From Megasphaera hominis (GTDB lineage: Bacteria; Bacillota; Negativicutes; Veillonellales; Megasphaeraceae): a DNA stretch of 23,103 bases. How positions within the stretch are numbered: position 1 is the first letter of the stretch; the number at the start of each line of letters is the position of its first letter. Below, piece after piece: positions 1 through 5,427 of the stretch. The stretch spans positions 1-23,103 of the forward strand of contig NZ_JACOGK010000036.1 in assembly GCF_014269395.1 (NCBI RefSeq), written 5' to 3'. Below the pieces are notes generated by a model. It was not told the origin of the DNA and did not search any database. It saw nothing but the letters and a program-made list of their open reading frames with translations. The position numbers and the translations under genes were made by a program.

Positions 1-39
1 GCGACCTATTTCTAATCGTTGTTCTTTCGTTAATTTCAC
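1..39 (-). CDS. Transposase-like protein, N-terminal 13 codons only
   Basis: A GTG codon at 39-37 follows a strong Shine-Dalgarno GGGAGG (52-47, spacing 7 nt) and opens a frame reading MKLTKEQRLEIGR before the window ends. This resembles the start of helix-turn-helix OrfA proteins of IS3-like elements in Firmicutes, but 13 residues are too few for assignment. No copy of the IS3 terminus found at 22916 lies next to it, so it is probably not the same element. Any short DNA-binding protein with a KLTKEQRLEI start would look the same. Confidence 0.4.
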   Translation of the reverse strand, partial: MKLTKEQRLEIGR

Positions 40-251
40 GTGGCAACCTCCCATCTAACAATTGAGGGCATCGGATACTAATTAGAAAATCTTTTATCCA
101 AGATTACTACATTTAGTATTCAATTTCTACCCCCTCCATGTCCAACTTTAGCATACCACGTGCAGTAGAGGAGAAATTAGTGGTGATGACGTTGATGTAA
201 TAAAGCGGCCAATAGAGGTTGAATCTACAAAATCCATGTTCAGAGCTGCTA

Positions 252-289
252 AAAACACCGGTAAAGACCTTGGTCTTTACCGGTGTTTT
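252..289 (-). terminator. Perfect 18-bp inverted repeat, terminator of the membrane protein gene
   Basis: AAAACACCGGTAAAGACC (252-269) is followed after 2 nt by its exact reverse complement (272-289). It lies 4 nt past the stop codon of the minus-strand gene ending at 294. The A/T-rich stem ends would give a U run on either strand, so it could terminate in both directions. Confidence 0.8.
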
Positions 290-293
290 ATCT

Positions 294-1118
294 TCACGGC
301 CCTTGCGGGGGCTGGAAGTCAGGTAGTTTTTCTTCAATGGATACGTTGTGCCAGGCTTCGAAGAAGTAGGTCTGGCGGATGAGGGCGTTTGGCAGGTAGA
401 CTGCCAGAATGACGAAGGTGAGGAAGAAGATCAAGACGCTGGCGTGACTTTTTAAGGTCGGCAGGGAGATGAAGATCTTCGCGTTAAATTTGAAAATGAA
501 GTAGCCAATGAAGTAATAGATAATGGCGATGATGAGGAGCGGCACGATGCCGATATCCTGAATGGTGCTCATGAGGTGCGGCAAGAAGGCCTGCGTCCGG
601 AAGAGGAGAATCGTCATTTCCGTAATGCACTGTCCGTACAGCAGGAAATGGAGTACCTGACAGAGGGGAATGAACATGAGCAGCATGGAAAGGATAGTCG
701 TACATGACTGGAAAAGGCGGCAATGCTTGCGTCCTGCTGTGAGCTGCTGGGCCGACATGAGGAAGAGCGCCGCATAACAGCCAAAGAGGATATCCGCCAT
801 AGGCGATAGGGACGTTGCCGTACTGCCAGCCTGCAGGTACATGAGGATCGGCGTCGTCATAGCCCAGCTCATACCTGTCAGGAACTGCGTCAGCCAAAGC
901 CACGAAAGCAGCGTCTTGCCACTGACCCGTTGGACAACGTAAAAAATCAACATGGGCGGAATGAGCTGCCGCGACGCCAAGCCCATATCCTTGGCATCCT
1001 GGCCAACGGACGTGCAGTAATAGAGCAAATAGCACGCGCCATAGAGAAGTATACACTGCGCAATAAAGCGCGTATTTTTATTGTGGAGAATCGAGGAAAT
1101 CGTCTCTAGTACGTTCAT
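294..1118 (-). CDS. Multi-pass integral membrane protein of unknown function
   Basis: 274 residues with six or seven hydrophobic segments (about residues 18-34, 52-66, 70-96, 108-124, 138-160, 190-212, 226-246), ending in a short polar tail (PDFQPPQGP). The start ATG at 1118 has an AAAGGAT Shine-Dalgarno and a good promoter upstream; a strong terminator follows the stop, so it is a single-gene transcript. I do not recognise the family. The pattern of membrane segments followed by a segment with Tyr/Phe and a short tail recalls the membrane half of sulfatase-type lipid-modifying enzymes (LtaS/EptA), but no catalytic domain follows. That resemblance is weak and may be chance. Confidence 0.75.
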   Translation of the reverse strand: MNVLETISSILHNKNTRFIAQCILLYGACYLLYYCTSVGQDAKDMGLASRQLIPPMLIFYVVQRVSGKTLLSWLWLTQFLTGMSWAMTTPILMYLQAGSTATSLSPMADILFGCYAALFLMSAQQLTAGRKHCRLFQSCTTILSMLLMFIPLCQVLHFLLYGQCITEMTILLFRTQAFLPHLMSTIQDIGIVPLLIIAIIYYFIGYFIFKFNAKIFISLPTLKSHASVLIFFLTFVILAVYLPNALIRQTYFFEAWHNVSIEEKLPDFQPPQGP

Positions 1119-1158
1119 AGGTATCCTTTTTTTGCTTAGATAAGTTGAGATACAGTCT

Positions 1159-1187
1159 ATTATAGCACGTTACGCTGCAGATTTTAA
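1159..1187 (-). promoter_or_regulatory. Sigma-70-type promoter for the membrane protein gene
   Basis: On the minus strand: TTAAAA (1187-1182), a 17-nt spacer, then TATAAT (1164-1159) preceded by TGC, giving an extended -10. It sits about 40 nt upstream of the start codon at 1118. Confidence 0.6.
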
Positions 1188-1284
1188 TGGAGCTGCGTGA
1201 AAATAGCCTTGTTTATATTATATACTGCAAAGACGTTCCTCGTACAGACAAAAAAGCGAAAATGTGATAACAAAATATGATGAG

Positions 1285-1989
1285 CTATTGAGCCAGTTCC
1301 GCCTGCAATCGCCTGTCAGCCTCAGCCAGCGTTGCGGCGTCGACACCGAGTACCCGGTCAAAAGGTGCCTCTGGTGTCACGACTTGCAGCACCTGGGGCT
1401 GTAACGCCCGGACGGCCCGGGCAAAGAAGTCCAGCGAAGCTGCATCGTCGCTATACCCTTTGACCAATGTGATTTCCAAGCGGAAGATACCTGTGTAGGA
1501 GCGGCGAAAAGCTGCCATATTCGCTACGTGCTGGTCTACAGAATAGCCGGCGAGTGGCCGCTGGGCCTTTTGAAAGGCAGCGTCATTAGCCATTTTCAAC
1601 TCGCCAATGACCTCCTCACACTGCTGCGCCAGTGCTGCACAGCGTGCATCTCCATACAAATAGCCATTCGACAAAAGCCGTACAGGTACGTGACAGGCAT
1701 GAATCGTGTCGATTACCTTTTGCAGATCCGGATGGACAAAGGCCTCGCCGAGACAGTTGATAAACACCAAATCCGGCTTGATCACCTCAAGCCGCTTCTG
1801 CAAATCAGCCAGTGCCGAGGTCACATCACCAAAATCGTGGACCACATCCGTCTTTTCATGCGGTAACGACCGGGAGACAGGACAAAAAATACAGTTAAAT
1901 GTGCAATACTTTCCAGGCAGGAGATTGACCTCCAATACCTTTTTTCCTTCTTCTATATATACAGGCTTATAGGAAAACTGGTTCATCAT
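1285..1989 (-). CDS. Radical SAM protein (COG0731-like Fe-S oxidoreductase)
   Basis: 234 residues. Cys29, Cys33 and Cys36 in YCTFNCIFC form the CX3CX2C motif that holds the [4Fe-4S] cluster and binds S-adenosylmethionine. The N-terminal SYKPVYIEEGKKVLEVNLLPGKY segment, then FINCLGEAFVHPDL and VRLLSNGYL, match the core strands of small radical SAM proteins. There is no C-terminal cluster-binding cysteine set, so this is a minimal radical SAM fold of unknown substrate. The start is the first of two adjacent ATGs at 1989, with AAGGGG upstream. It stands alone; the next 500 bp upstream are non-coding and contain tandem hairpins that could be its regulatory region. The fold is secure; the function is not. 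Confidence 0.9.
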   Translation of the reverse strand: MMNQFSYKPVYIEEGKKVLEVNLLPGKYCTFNCIFCPVSRSLPHEKTDVVHDFGDVTSALADLQKRLEVIKPDLVFINCLGEAFVHPDLQKVIDTIHACHVPVRLLSNGYLYGDARCAALAQQCEEVIGELKMANDAAFQKAQRPLAGYSVDQHVANMAAFRRSYTGIFRLEITLVKGYSDDAASLDFFARAVRALQPQVLQVVTPEAPFDRVLGVDAATLAEADRRLQAELAQ

Positions 1990-2028
1990 ATACAGCCCCT
2001 TTCTTCTTGGATATAAAAATCAAGAATT

Positions 2029-2121
2029 TTGATATTGTAAGAAAACTGAGATTGTAAAAAACGCAGATTTTACTATTTCAACTTTCTGAGATTGTAAAAA
2101 ACGTGAATTTTACAATTTCAG
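2029..2121. repeat. Tandem 40-bp repeats forming imperfect hairpins
   Basis: CTGAGATTGTAAAAAACG occurs at 2046-2063 and again at 2086-2103, exactly 40 bp apart, with a weaker copy TTGATATTGTAA at 2029-2040. Each full copy is followed by a near reverse complement (TTTTACTATTTCA; TTTTACAATTTCAG), so each can fold into a stem of 12-14 bp. They lie 40-130 bp upstream of the radical SAM gene start and could be operators or RNA hairpins in its leader. Confidence 0.6.
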
Positions 2122-2219
2122 AATACTAGAAAAGAGCGTTCCCTGCAATAGGGAATGGCCGTATGCATTTTCATAACTGTAAAAAAATACTGAAAATTTC
2201 CTGCTTAATAAAAAAACAG

Positions 2220-2287
2220 CAGTTTCTATAAACAGCGTATAATCATTTAATAAATACATGATTATACGCTGTATTATTTTATTTGAT
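2220..2287 (+). repeat. Repeat unit, copy A left half: hairpin ending in TTGAT
   Basis: CAGTTTCTATAAACAG (2220-2235) leads into a perfect 15-bp stem, ACAGCGTATAATCAT (2232-2246) with ATGATTATACGCTGT (2258-2272), loop 11 nt, followed by an A/T-rich stretch to TTGAT (2283-2287). A second copy at 5191-5256 has the same layout. The rest of this unit reappears at 4107-4135, on the far side of the tnpB element. Confidence 0.65.
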
Positions 2288-2327
2288 AAATAAAGTAATA
2301 TCAGTTATAATAATAAAAGAAAACAAA

Positions 2328-2360
2328 TGAGATGCTAACTTATATATATAAGTAGTCTCA
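2328..2360. other. Subterminal palindrome at the left end of the tnpB element
   Basis: ACTTATATATATAAGT (2338-2353) is a perfect 16-nt palindrome, flanked by TGAGA (2328-2332) and TCTCA (2356-2360), which can extend the stem. It begins 40 nt from the inferred left end, where IS200/IS605 elements carry the hairpin recognised by TnpA. Confidence 0.45.
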
Positions 2361-2505
2361 CAAAACCTGCCTACAAAACGGAACAGTTACGATAAAGAAG
2401 GTAAATTCCCTATCAAATGAACAGAAAAAGGCAGATGAATCGTGGCTCGTAAAGAGTTTTTTGCGTAATTATATTTATTTGATTTTCTAATTGACAAGAA
2501 AGAAG

Positions 2506-3924
2506 ATGAGGAGAATGATTGCTTCTAAAACGTATACCATTGAAACCCGGCTCAATCAAAGAGACAATGCCGGGTTAATCGAATATGTAAAAGGGTATCA
2601 TATCCTCTATGGCAAGATGCTGCGTTTTACATGGCATCGGTATAACAATGGTGGCAGGTTCTCTGTAAAGAAAAGCGCGTTTAATACCATTTTGCAAAAC
2701 CGCTTTCATGTGAATAAGCGTCTGGCCAATTCAGTTATTTCTGAAGTAGAAGGGTTATATAAAGCCCTGTATCAACTAAAATGGTATGAGTTTAGCCAGC
2801 TGAGTCGTAAAATAAAAAAGCTTGATAAAAAGCGAAAGAAGCTTTGCGAAAAAGTAGCCGCATTAAAGGAAAGGTCCCGAAACAATCAATTATCTCCTTC
2901 CGCCTTAACCTATTATCGCCAGCAGAAAGAAAAAATCTTTTATACCAGTCAAAAGCTGAATAAGCTAAAGCAGAAACAAGCCAATTTATTGAAAGAGATT
3001 CAAAGTAAAGATTTACATCTATGCTTTGGTTCAAAGAAACTGTTTCGGGCTCAATATCATCTGGCAGAAAACAAGCTGACGAGTCATGCCATCTGGTTAG
3101 ACCATTTTCGTAAGCAAAGAGATAACCGGTCTTTATACATTGGATCGAAAGACGAACGTCGCTGCAACCAGATTGTACAATTAACACCCATGATACACGC
3201 GGGCAAAGGGAATCGCTTCGCTATTCAGTTGCGAAAAAATACAAAAAACCGTGAATATGTTTACGGGACTTGTATCTTTGCATACCTGAGCGGGTTACTT
3301 GCCAAAACGCTTGTTAAGCAAGACCACGGAATCAGCTACCGCATTGTTTTTCGTGGCAGTAAATGTTACCTGCAAGCTATGGTAACGCTTGATAGGGATA
3401 CCGACGATTGTAAAACGAGAAAGACCCATGGAACAATCGGTTTGGACTATAACGACGGGTTCATTGAAGCAGCCGAAACCAATGACACGGGAAATCTCGT
3501 CAGACTAAAACACTATCGGTTACAGTATCATGGTACGGGAAAGAAAGCAGAATCCGAAATCCGTGAAGTCACCTCTCACATCGTAAATTATGCAGTATCT
3601 GTAGGAAAAGATATCGTTATTGAAGACTTAGATTTTCGCAAAGCGAAATCAGAAACAACTTCAGCAAAGTCCAATCAAGGTAAGGAATACAACAAAATGA
3701 TTCATGCCTTTGACTATTCCAGATACAAGAAAACGTTTGAAAATTGTTGTTATAGACGAAAGGTTCATTTAATTCAAGTCAATCCTGCTTACACAAGCAA
3801 GATTGCCAAACAAAAATATTGCGACAGAAAGAAATTGACGATTCACCAGGGAGCAAGCTATGTCATTGCCCGTAAAGGGCAAGGCTTTGTTGATAAAAAT
3901 ATAAAGCCAAAGAAATCCGCATAA
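2506..3924 (+). CDS. tnpB: TnpB-family RNA-guided nuclease-like protein
   Basis: About 472 residues. The N-terminal half is basic with a Lys-rich coiled stretch (roughly residues 100-165). RuvC-I is seen in THGTIGLDYNDGF (Asp) and RuvC-II in KDIVIEDLDF (Glu). The last part, VNPAYTSKIAKQKY then LTIHQGASYVIARKGQGF, aligns with the TnpB segment that usually reads LDRDxNAAxNIxRRG, but His and Thr stand where the RuvC-III aspartates would be. The usual CxxC zinc finger is also absent. This fits the long TnpB-related group of IS200/IS605 proteins; whether it cuts DNA is open. ATG at 2506 was chosen; TTG 2491 and ATG 2515 are alternatives, and none has a well-spaced ribosome site (AGGAG at 2509-2513 is too close to 2515). 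Confidence 0.85.
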   Translation: MRRMIASKTYTIETRLNQRDNAGLIEYVKGYHILYGKMLRFTWHRYNNGGRFSVKKSAFNTILQNRFHVNKRLANSVISEVEGLYKALYQLKWYEFSQLSRKIKKLDKKRKKLCEKVAALKERSRNNQLSPSALTYYRQQKEKIFYTSQKLNKLKQKQANLLKEIQSKDLHLCFGSKKLFRAQYHLAENKLTSHAIWLDHFRKQRDNRSLYIGSKDERRCNQIVQLTPMIHAGKGNRFAIQLRKNTKNREYVYGTCIFAYLSGLLAKTLVKQDHGISYRIVFRGSKCYLQAMVTLDRDTDDCKTRKTHGTIGLDYNDGFIEAAETNDTGNLVRLKHYRLQYHGTGKKAESEIREVTSHIVNYAVSVGKDIVIEDLDFRKAKSETTSAKSNQGKEYNKMIHAFDYSRYKKTFENCCYRRKVHLIQVNPAYTSKIAKQKYCDRKKLTIHQGASYVIARKGQGFVDKNIKPKKSA

Positions 3925-3929
3925 CCAAA

Positions 3930-4106
3930 CACTCCCGTTAAGAAAGAACTACTTCCAAGAGATGGTAGTCCTTGTACTTAACGGGAGCTTAAAACAGACA
4001 CCTACGATCCTATTTTGTTGTGACACTTAGCAATAAGAGAAACTAAATATGATTGTCGGAAAACCATGAGCGTACCGTAACGCTCGAAATCATCAGGACG
4101 TTGTCT
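3930..4106 (+). ncRNA. Candidate omega RNA / right end of the tnpB element
   Basis: Right after the tnpB stop lies an 11-bp stem, CTCCCGTTAAG (3932-3942) with CTTAACGGGAG (3977-3987), enclosing a smaller ACTAC/GTAGT hairpin (3948-3952, 3965-3969). A second structure follows: GAGCGT/ACGCTC (4068-4073, 4080-4085) inside ATGATT/AATCAT (4049-4054, 4088-4093). TnpB omega RNAs are known to come from this position, with the guide taken from sequence beyond the right end (here from about 4107). CCTATTTTGT occurs at 4009-4018 and 4109-4118, so an alternative right end near 4010 cannot be excluded. Confidence 0.45.
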
Positions 4107-4135
4107 ACCCTATTTTGTATGATTTTATTTTACGG
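4107..4135 (+). repeat. Repeat unit, copy A right half
   Basis: ACCCTAT (4107-4113), a 7-nt insertion TTTGTAT, then GATTTTATTTTACGG (4121-4135). Copy B at 5257-5280 reads ACACCCTAT directly followed by the same 15 bases. Together with 2220-2287 this rebuilds one unit of about 95 bp. Confidence 0.6.
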
Positions 4136-4250
4136 CCATAATCGTCTGTTTCTTTGATATTATTATATGTAAATTTTTCGAATCTTTCAAGATACTTGCA
4201 CTACATGCATCTATCAGACGTCGAAGCCCTGTGATCATGCGCTACGGGAA

Positions 4251-4364
4251 TTAAGCATGTCCTTTTTTCTCGGACAGATCCTTTTCCCGCCGTCCCGGCA
4301 CGCTGGCGGAGAGGCAGATTTCGCTGCAGATCGGGCAGCGCTGGCGAGGGACGAGTGCGGTTCG
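4251..4364 (-). pseudogene. GC-rich coding remnant with Cys motif
   Basis: This is a GC-rich island in A/T-rich DNA. On the minus strand it is open for 37 codons and ends at TAA 4253-4251. The peptide contains PRQRCPICSEICLSASVPG and ends EKKGHA. No start codon with a ribosome site is visible and a stop lies just upstream (4367-4365), so it looks like the surviving C-terminus of a lost gene. I do not recognise the family. The rest of 4136-4447 holds no gene that I can support. Confidence 0.3.
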
Positions 4365-4403
4365 TTATTTCAAAAAAAAGTGCCGTAATACATTAGAAAA
4401 ATA

Positions 4404-4412
4404 TGTTATACT
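4404..4412 (+). promoter_or_regulatory. Extended -10 promoter of the helix-turn-helix gene
   Basis: TGTTATACT combines TG-N with a TATACT hexamer (4407-4412), 36 nt upstream of the GTG start at 4448. No convincing -35 box lies at the right distance, as is common for extended -10 promoters. Confidence 0.4.
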
Positions 4413-4447
4413 AAGAATATATAAGCTAACGAAAGAAGGCGATTCCT

Positions 4448-4657
4448 GTGAATCTATTGGAAGAAGTCATGACAGCCGCTGAAGCAACTGAAAAATGGCA
4501 AATGAATCCGCGGACAGTTCAGCAATCGTGTACGGGATATAAGGGAGAGAAACCACGCTTTACAGAAGACGAAGCTAGAAAAGCCGGGCGTATCTGGCTG
4601 GTAACCAGGGCGGGAATGGAAAGAGTATTTGGTCCGGAACCGCAGCATGAAGAGTAA
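4448..4657 (+). CDS. Small helix-turn-helix DNA-binding protein
   Basis: 69 residues. TAAEATEKWQMNPRTVQQSC is a MerR/excisionase-like helix-turn-helix, and RFTEDEARKAGRIWLVTRAGMERVFG matches the second half of small Firmicutes proteins of this type (RF..DEARKSGRTWLIT..AM). Such proteins often stand next to toxin or mobile-element genes and act as regulators or antitoxin-like partners. The GTG start at 4448 has AAGAAGG upstream; an ATG at codon 8 is an alternative. The following 178 bp hold no convincing partner gene, only a 35-codon ORF (4671-4778) with a GGGGAG just 3 nt from its ATG. The partner may have been lost. Confidence 0.7.
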   Translation: MNLLEEVMTAAEATEKWQMNPRTVQQSCTGYKGEKPRFTEDEARKAGRIWLVTRAGMERVFGPEPQHEE

Positions 4658-4835
4658 ATAAGGGGAGAATATGCGAATACCGGGAATTTTCTGCAGCATA
4701 GGTGCACCTGTCTGCACGATTTTGCGGACGTCCGCAACATGGATCACTCTTCAACTAGCGCATGGCTCAAAATTATAAATTATAAAGGTAATATAGTGGC
4801 CGATTGTATCAAAGAGAAAATGGAGGTGCTGAAAC

Positions 4836-5048
4836 ATGAAATTGCCGACTGAAAAACAAAAGAGATGGGAAGAAATTGATGATAAAATTTTCCCTTATCT
4901 TAGGGAAAATGACCAGTTAAAAGAAGATGCGCCGGATTGGGCCAGAGAACTTTATGGAGATTGGAAAAAAAGGTTACAAGAAATGCGGGAAGAAATGATT
5001 GAAGAGAAAAAAAGAATGGTGGCTTTGAATTTTAAAAATACACGTTGA
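4836..5048 (+). CDS. Small charged protein, unknown function
   Basis: 70 residues, very rich in Glu, Lys, Asp and Trp/Tyr, with an alpha-helical pattern (RLQEMREEMIEEKKRMVAL) that could form a short coiled coil. There is no signal peptide or membrane segment. The ATG at 4836 follows GGAGGTG with 8-nt spacing, a strong site, and an intrinsic terminator overlaps the stop codon, so this is a real, separately ended gene. The family is not recognised. It may share a transcript with the helix-turn-helix gene 178 bp upstream. Confidence 0.65.
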   Translation: MKLPTEKQKRWEEIDDKIFPYLRENDQLKEDAPDWARELYGDWKKRLQEMREEMIEEKKRMVALNFKNTR

Positions 5049-5073
5049 AGCACTCAGAAATGAGTGCTTTTTT
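5048..5073 (+). terminator. Intrinsic terminator of the small charged-protein gene
   Basis: AAGCACTCA (5048-5056), loop GAAA, TGAGTGCTT (5061-5069), then a T run to 5073. The stem begins at the last base of the stop codon. Confidence 0.85.
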
Positions 5074-5100
5074 ATTGCCCGAAAGAAGGAGGTGAGCGCG

Positions 5101-5163
5101 GTGGCTTACATTTCGGCAGAATCGGTAGCTATTCACGGTTTTGGAAATTATTTCAGTAAATGA
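5101..5163 (+). CDS. Possible 20-residue microprotein
   Basis: A GTG start at 5101 is preceded by AAGGAGGTGA, a near-perfect complement of the 16S rRNA end, with spacing of about 6 nt. The 20-codon frame begins MAYISAESVAIHG and ends at TGA 5161-5163. There is no membrane segment. It lies after a terminator (5048-5073), so it would need read-through or its own promoter, which I do not see. It may be a genuine microprotein, or the first codons of a gene whose remainder was replaced by the repeat unit at 5191. Confidence 0.4.
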   Translation: MAYISAESVAIHGFGNYFSK

Positions 5164-5190
5164 TTCAAACAAACATTTTGGGGGAGGTAT

Positions 5191-5280
5191 CAGTTTATAT
5201 AAACAGCACACAATCATGTATTTAGTACATGACTGTGTGCTGTCATTTGATTTGATACACCCTATGATTTTATTTTACGG
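5191..5280 (+). repeat. Repeat unit, copy B, uninterrupted
   Basis: CAGTTTATATAAACAG (5191-5206) leads into an 18-bp stem with one mismatch (5203-5220 with 5226-5243, loop TTTAG), then TTTGATTTGAT (5246-5256), ACACCCTAT (5257-5265) and GATTTTATTTTACGG (5266-5280). Base differences from copy A inside the stem are paired on both arms. This copy appears to be the empty form of the site occupied by the tnpB element at 2288-4106. Confidence 0.65.
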
Positions 5281-5427
5281 TTCAGCGGATCCTCAACTTT
5301 TTCCTTTGCTATAGATTGAGAACCACATAACCCCTGGTCCCCTTCCTTCGCTCATCAAGCTGGGCATGAGCGGGGCAGGGAGTTCCTTGCTTTGCGTCAG
5401 CGAGTTTTTTTCTCGTCTTTGCTTTTT
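5281..5427. other. Non-coding, downstream of the autotransporter gene
   Basis: No gene seen. CGCTCAT and ATGAGCG (5349-5355 and 5366-5372) can form a 7-bp stem, and a short CGAG/CTCG stem encloses a T7 run at 5405-5411. Either might help end the minus-strand autotransporter transcript, but neither is a clear intrinsic terminator. Confidence 0.3.

Larger units (their letters stand above)
2288..4106 (+). mobile_element. IS200/IS605-type element with tnpB only (IS1341-like)
   Basis: The left boundary is set just after TTGAT (2283-2287), the target motif known for ISDra2-type elements. The right boundary is set where sequence homologous to the intact repeat unit at 5257-5280 resumes (4107). Inside are a subterminal palindrome near the left end (2338-2353), tnpB, and a structured right end. 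No tnpA is present, so movement would need a TnpA from elsewhere. IS200/IS605 elements are known to lack terminal inverted repeats and target duplications, which fits. The right boundary is accurate to a few bases only, because copies A and B differ there. Confidence 0.55.

Noticed and set aside
113..337. 74-residue minus-strand frame after the membrane protein gene
   Set aside because: It reads straight through the perfect terminator palindrome at 252-289 and overlaps the end of the real gene; it has no plausible ribosome site or domain.
2029..2121. Tandem repeats as a CRISPR array
   Set aside because: Only two full copies with partly similar spacers and strong internal pairing; no cas genes nearby.
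4009..4118. CCTATTTTGT repeated exactly 100 bp apart as a target-site duplication
   Set aside because: IS200/IS605 elements do not make target duplications, and the 10-bp match in A/T-rich DNA may be chance; kept only as an uncertainty about the right end.
4671..4778. 35-codon ORF between the helix-turn-helix gene and the small charged protein
   Set aside because: GGGGAG is only 3 nt from the ATG and the peptide has no recognisable features; noted as a possible relic but not called as a gene.
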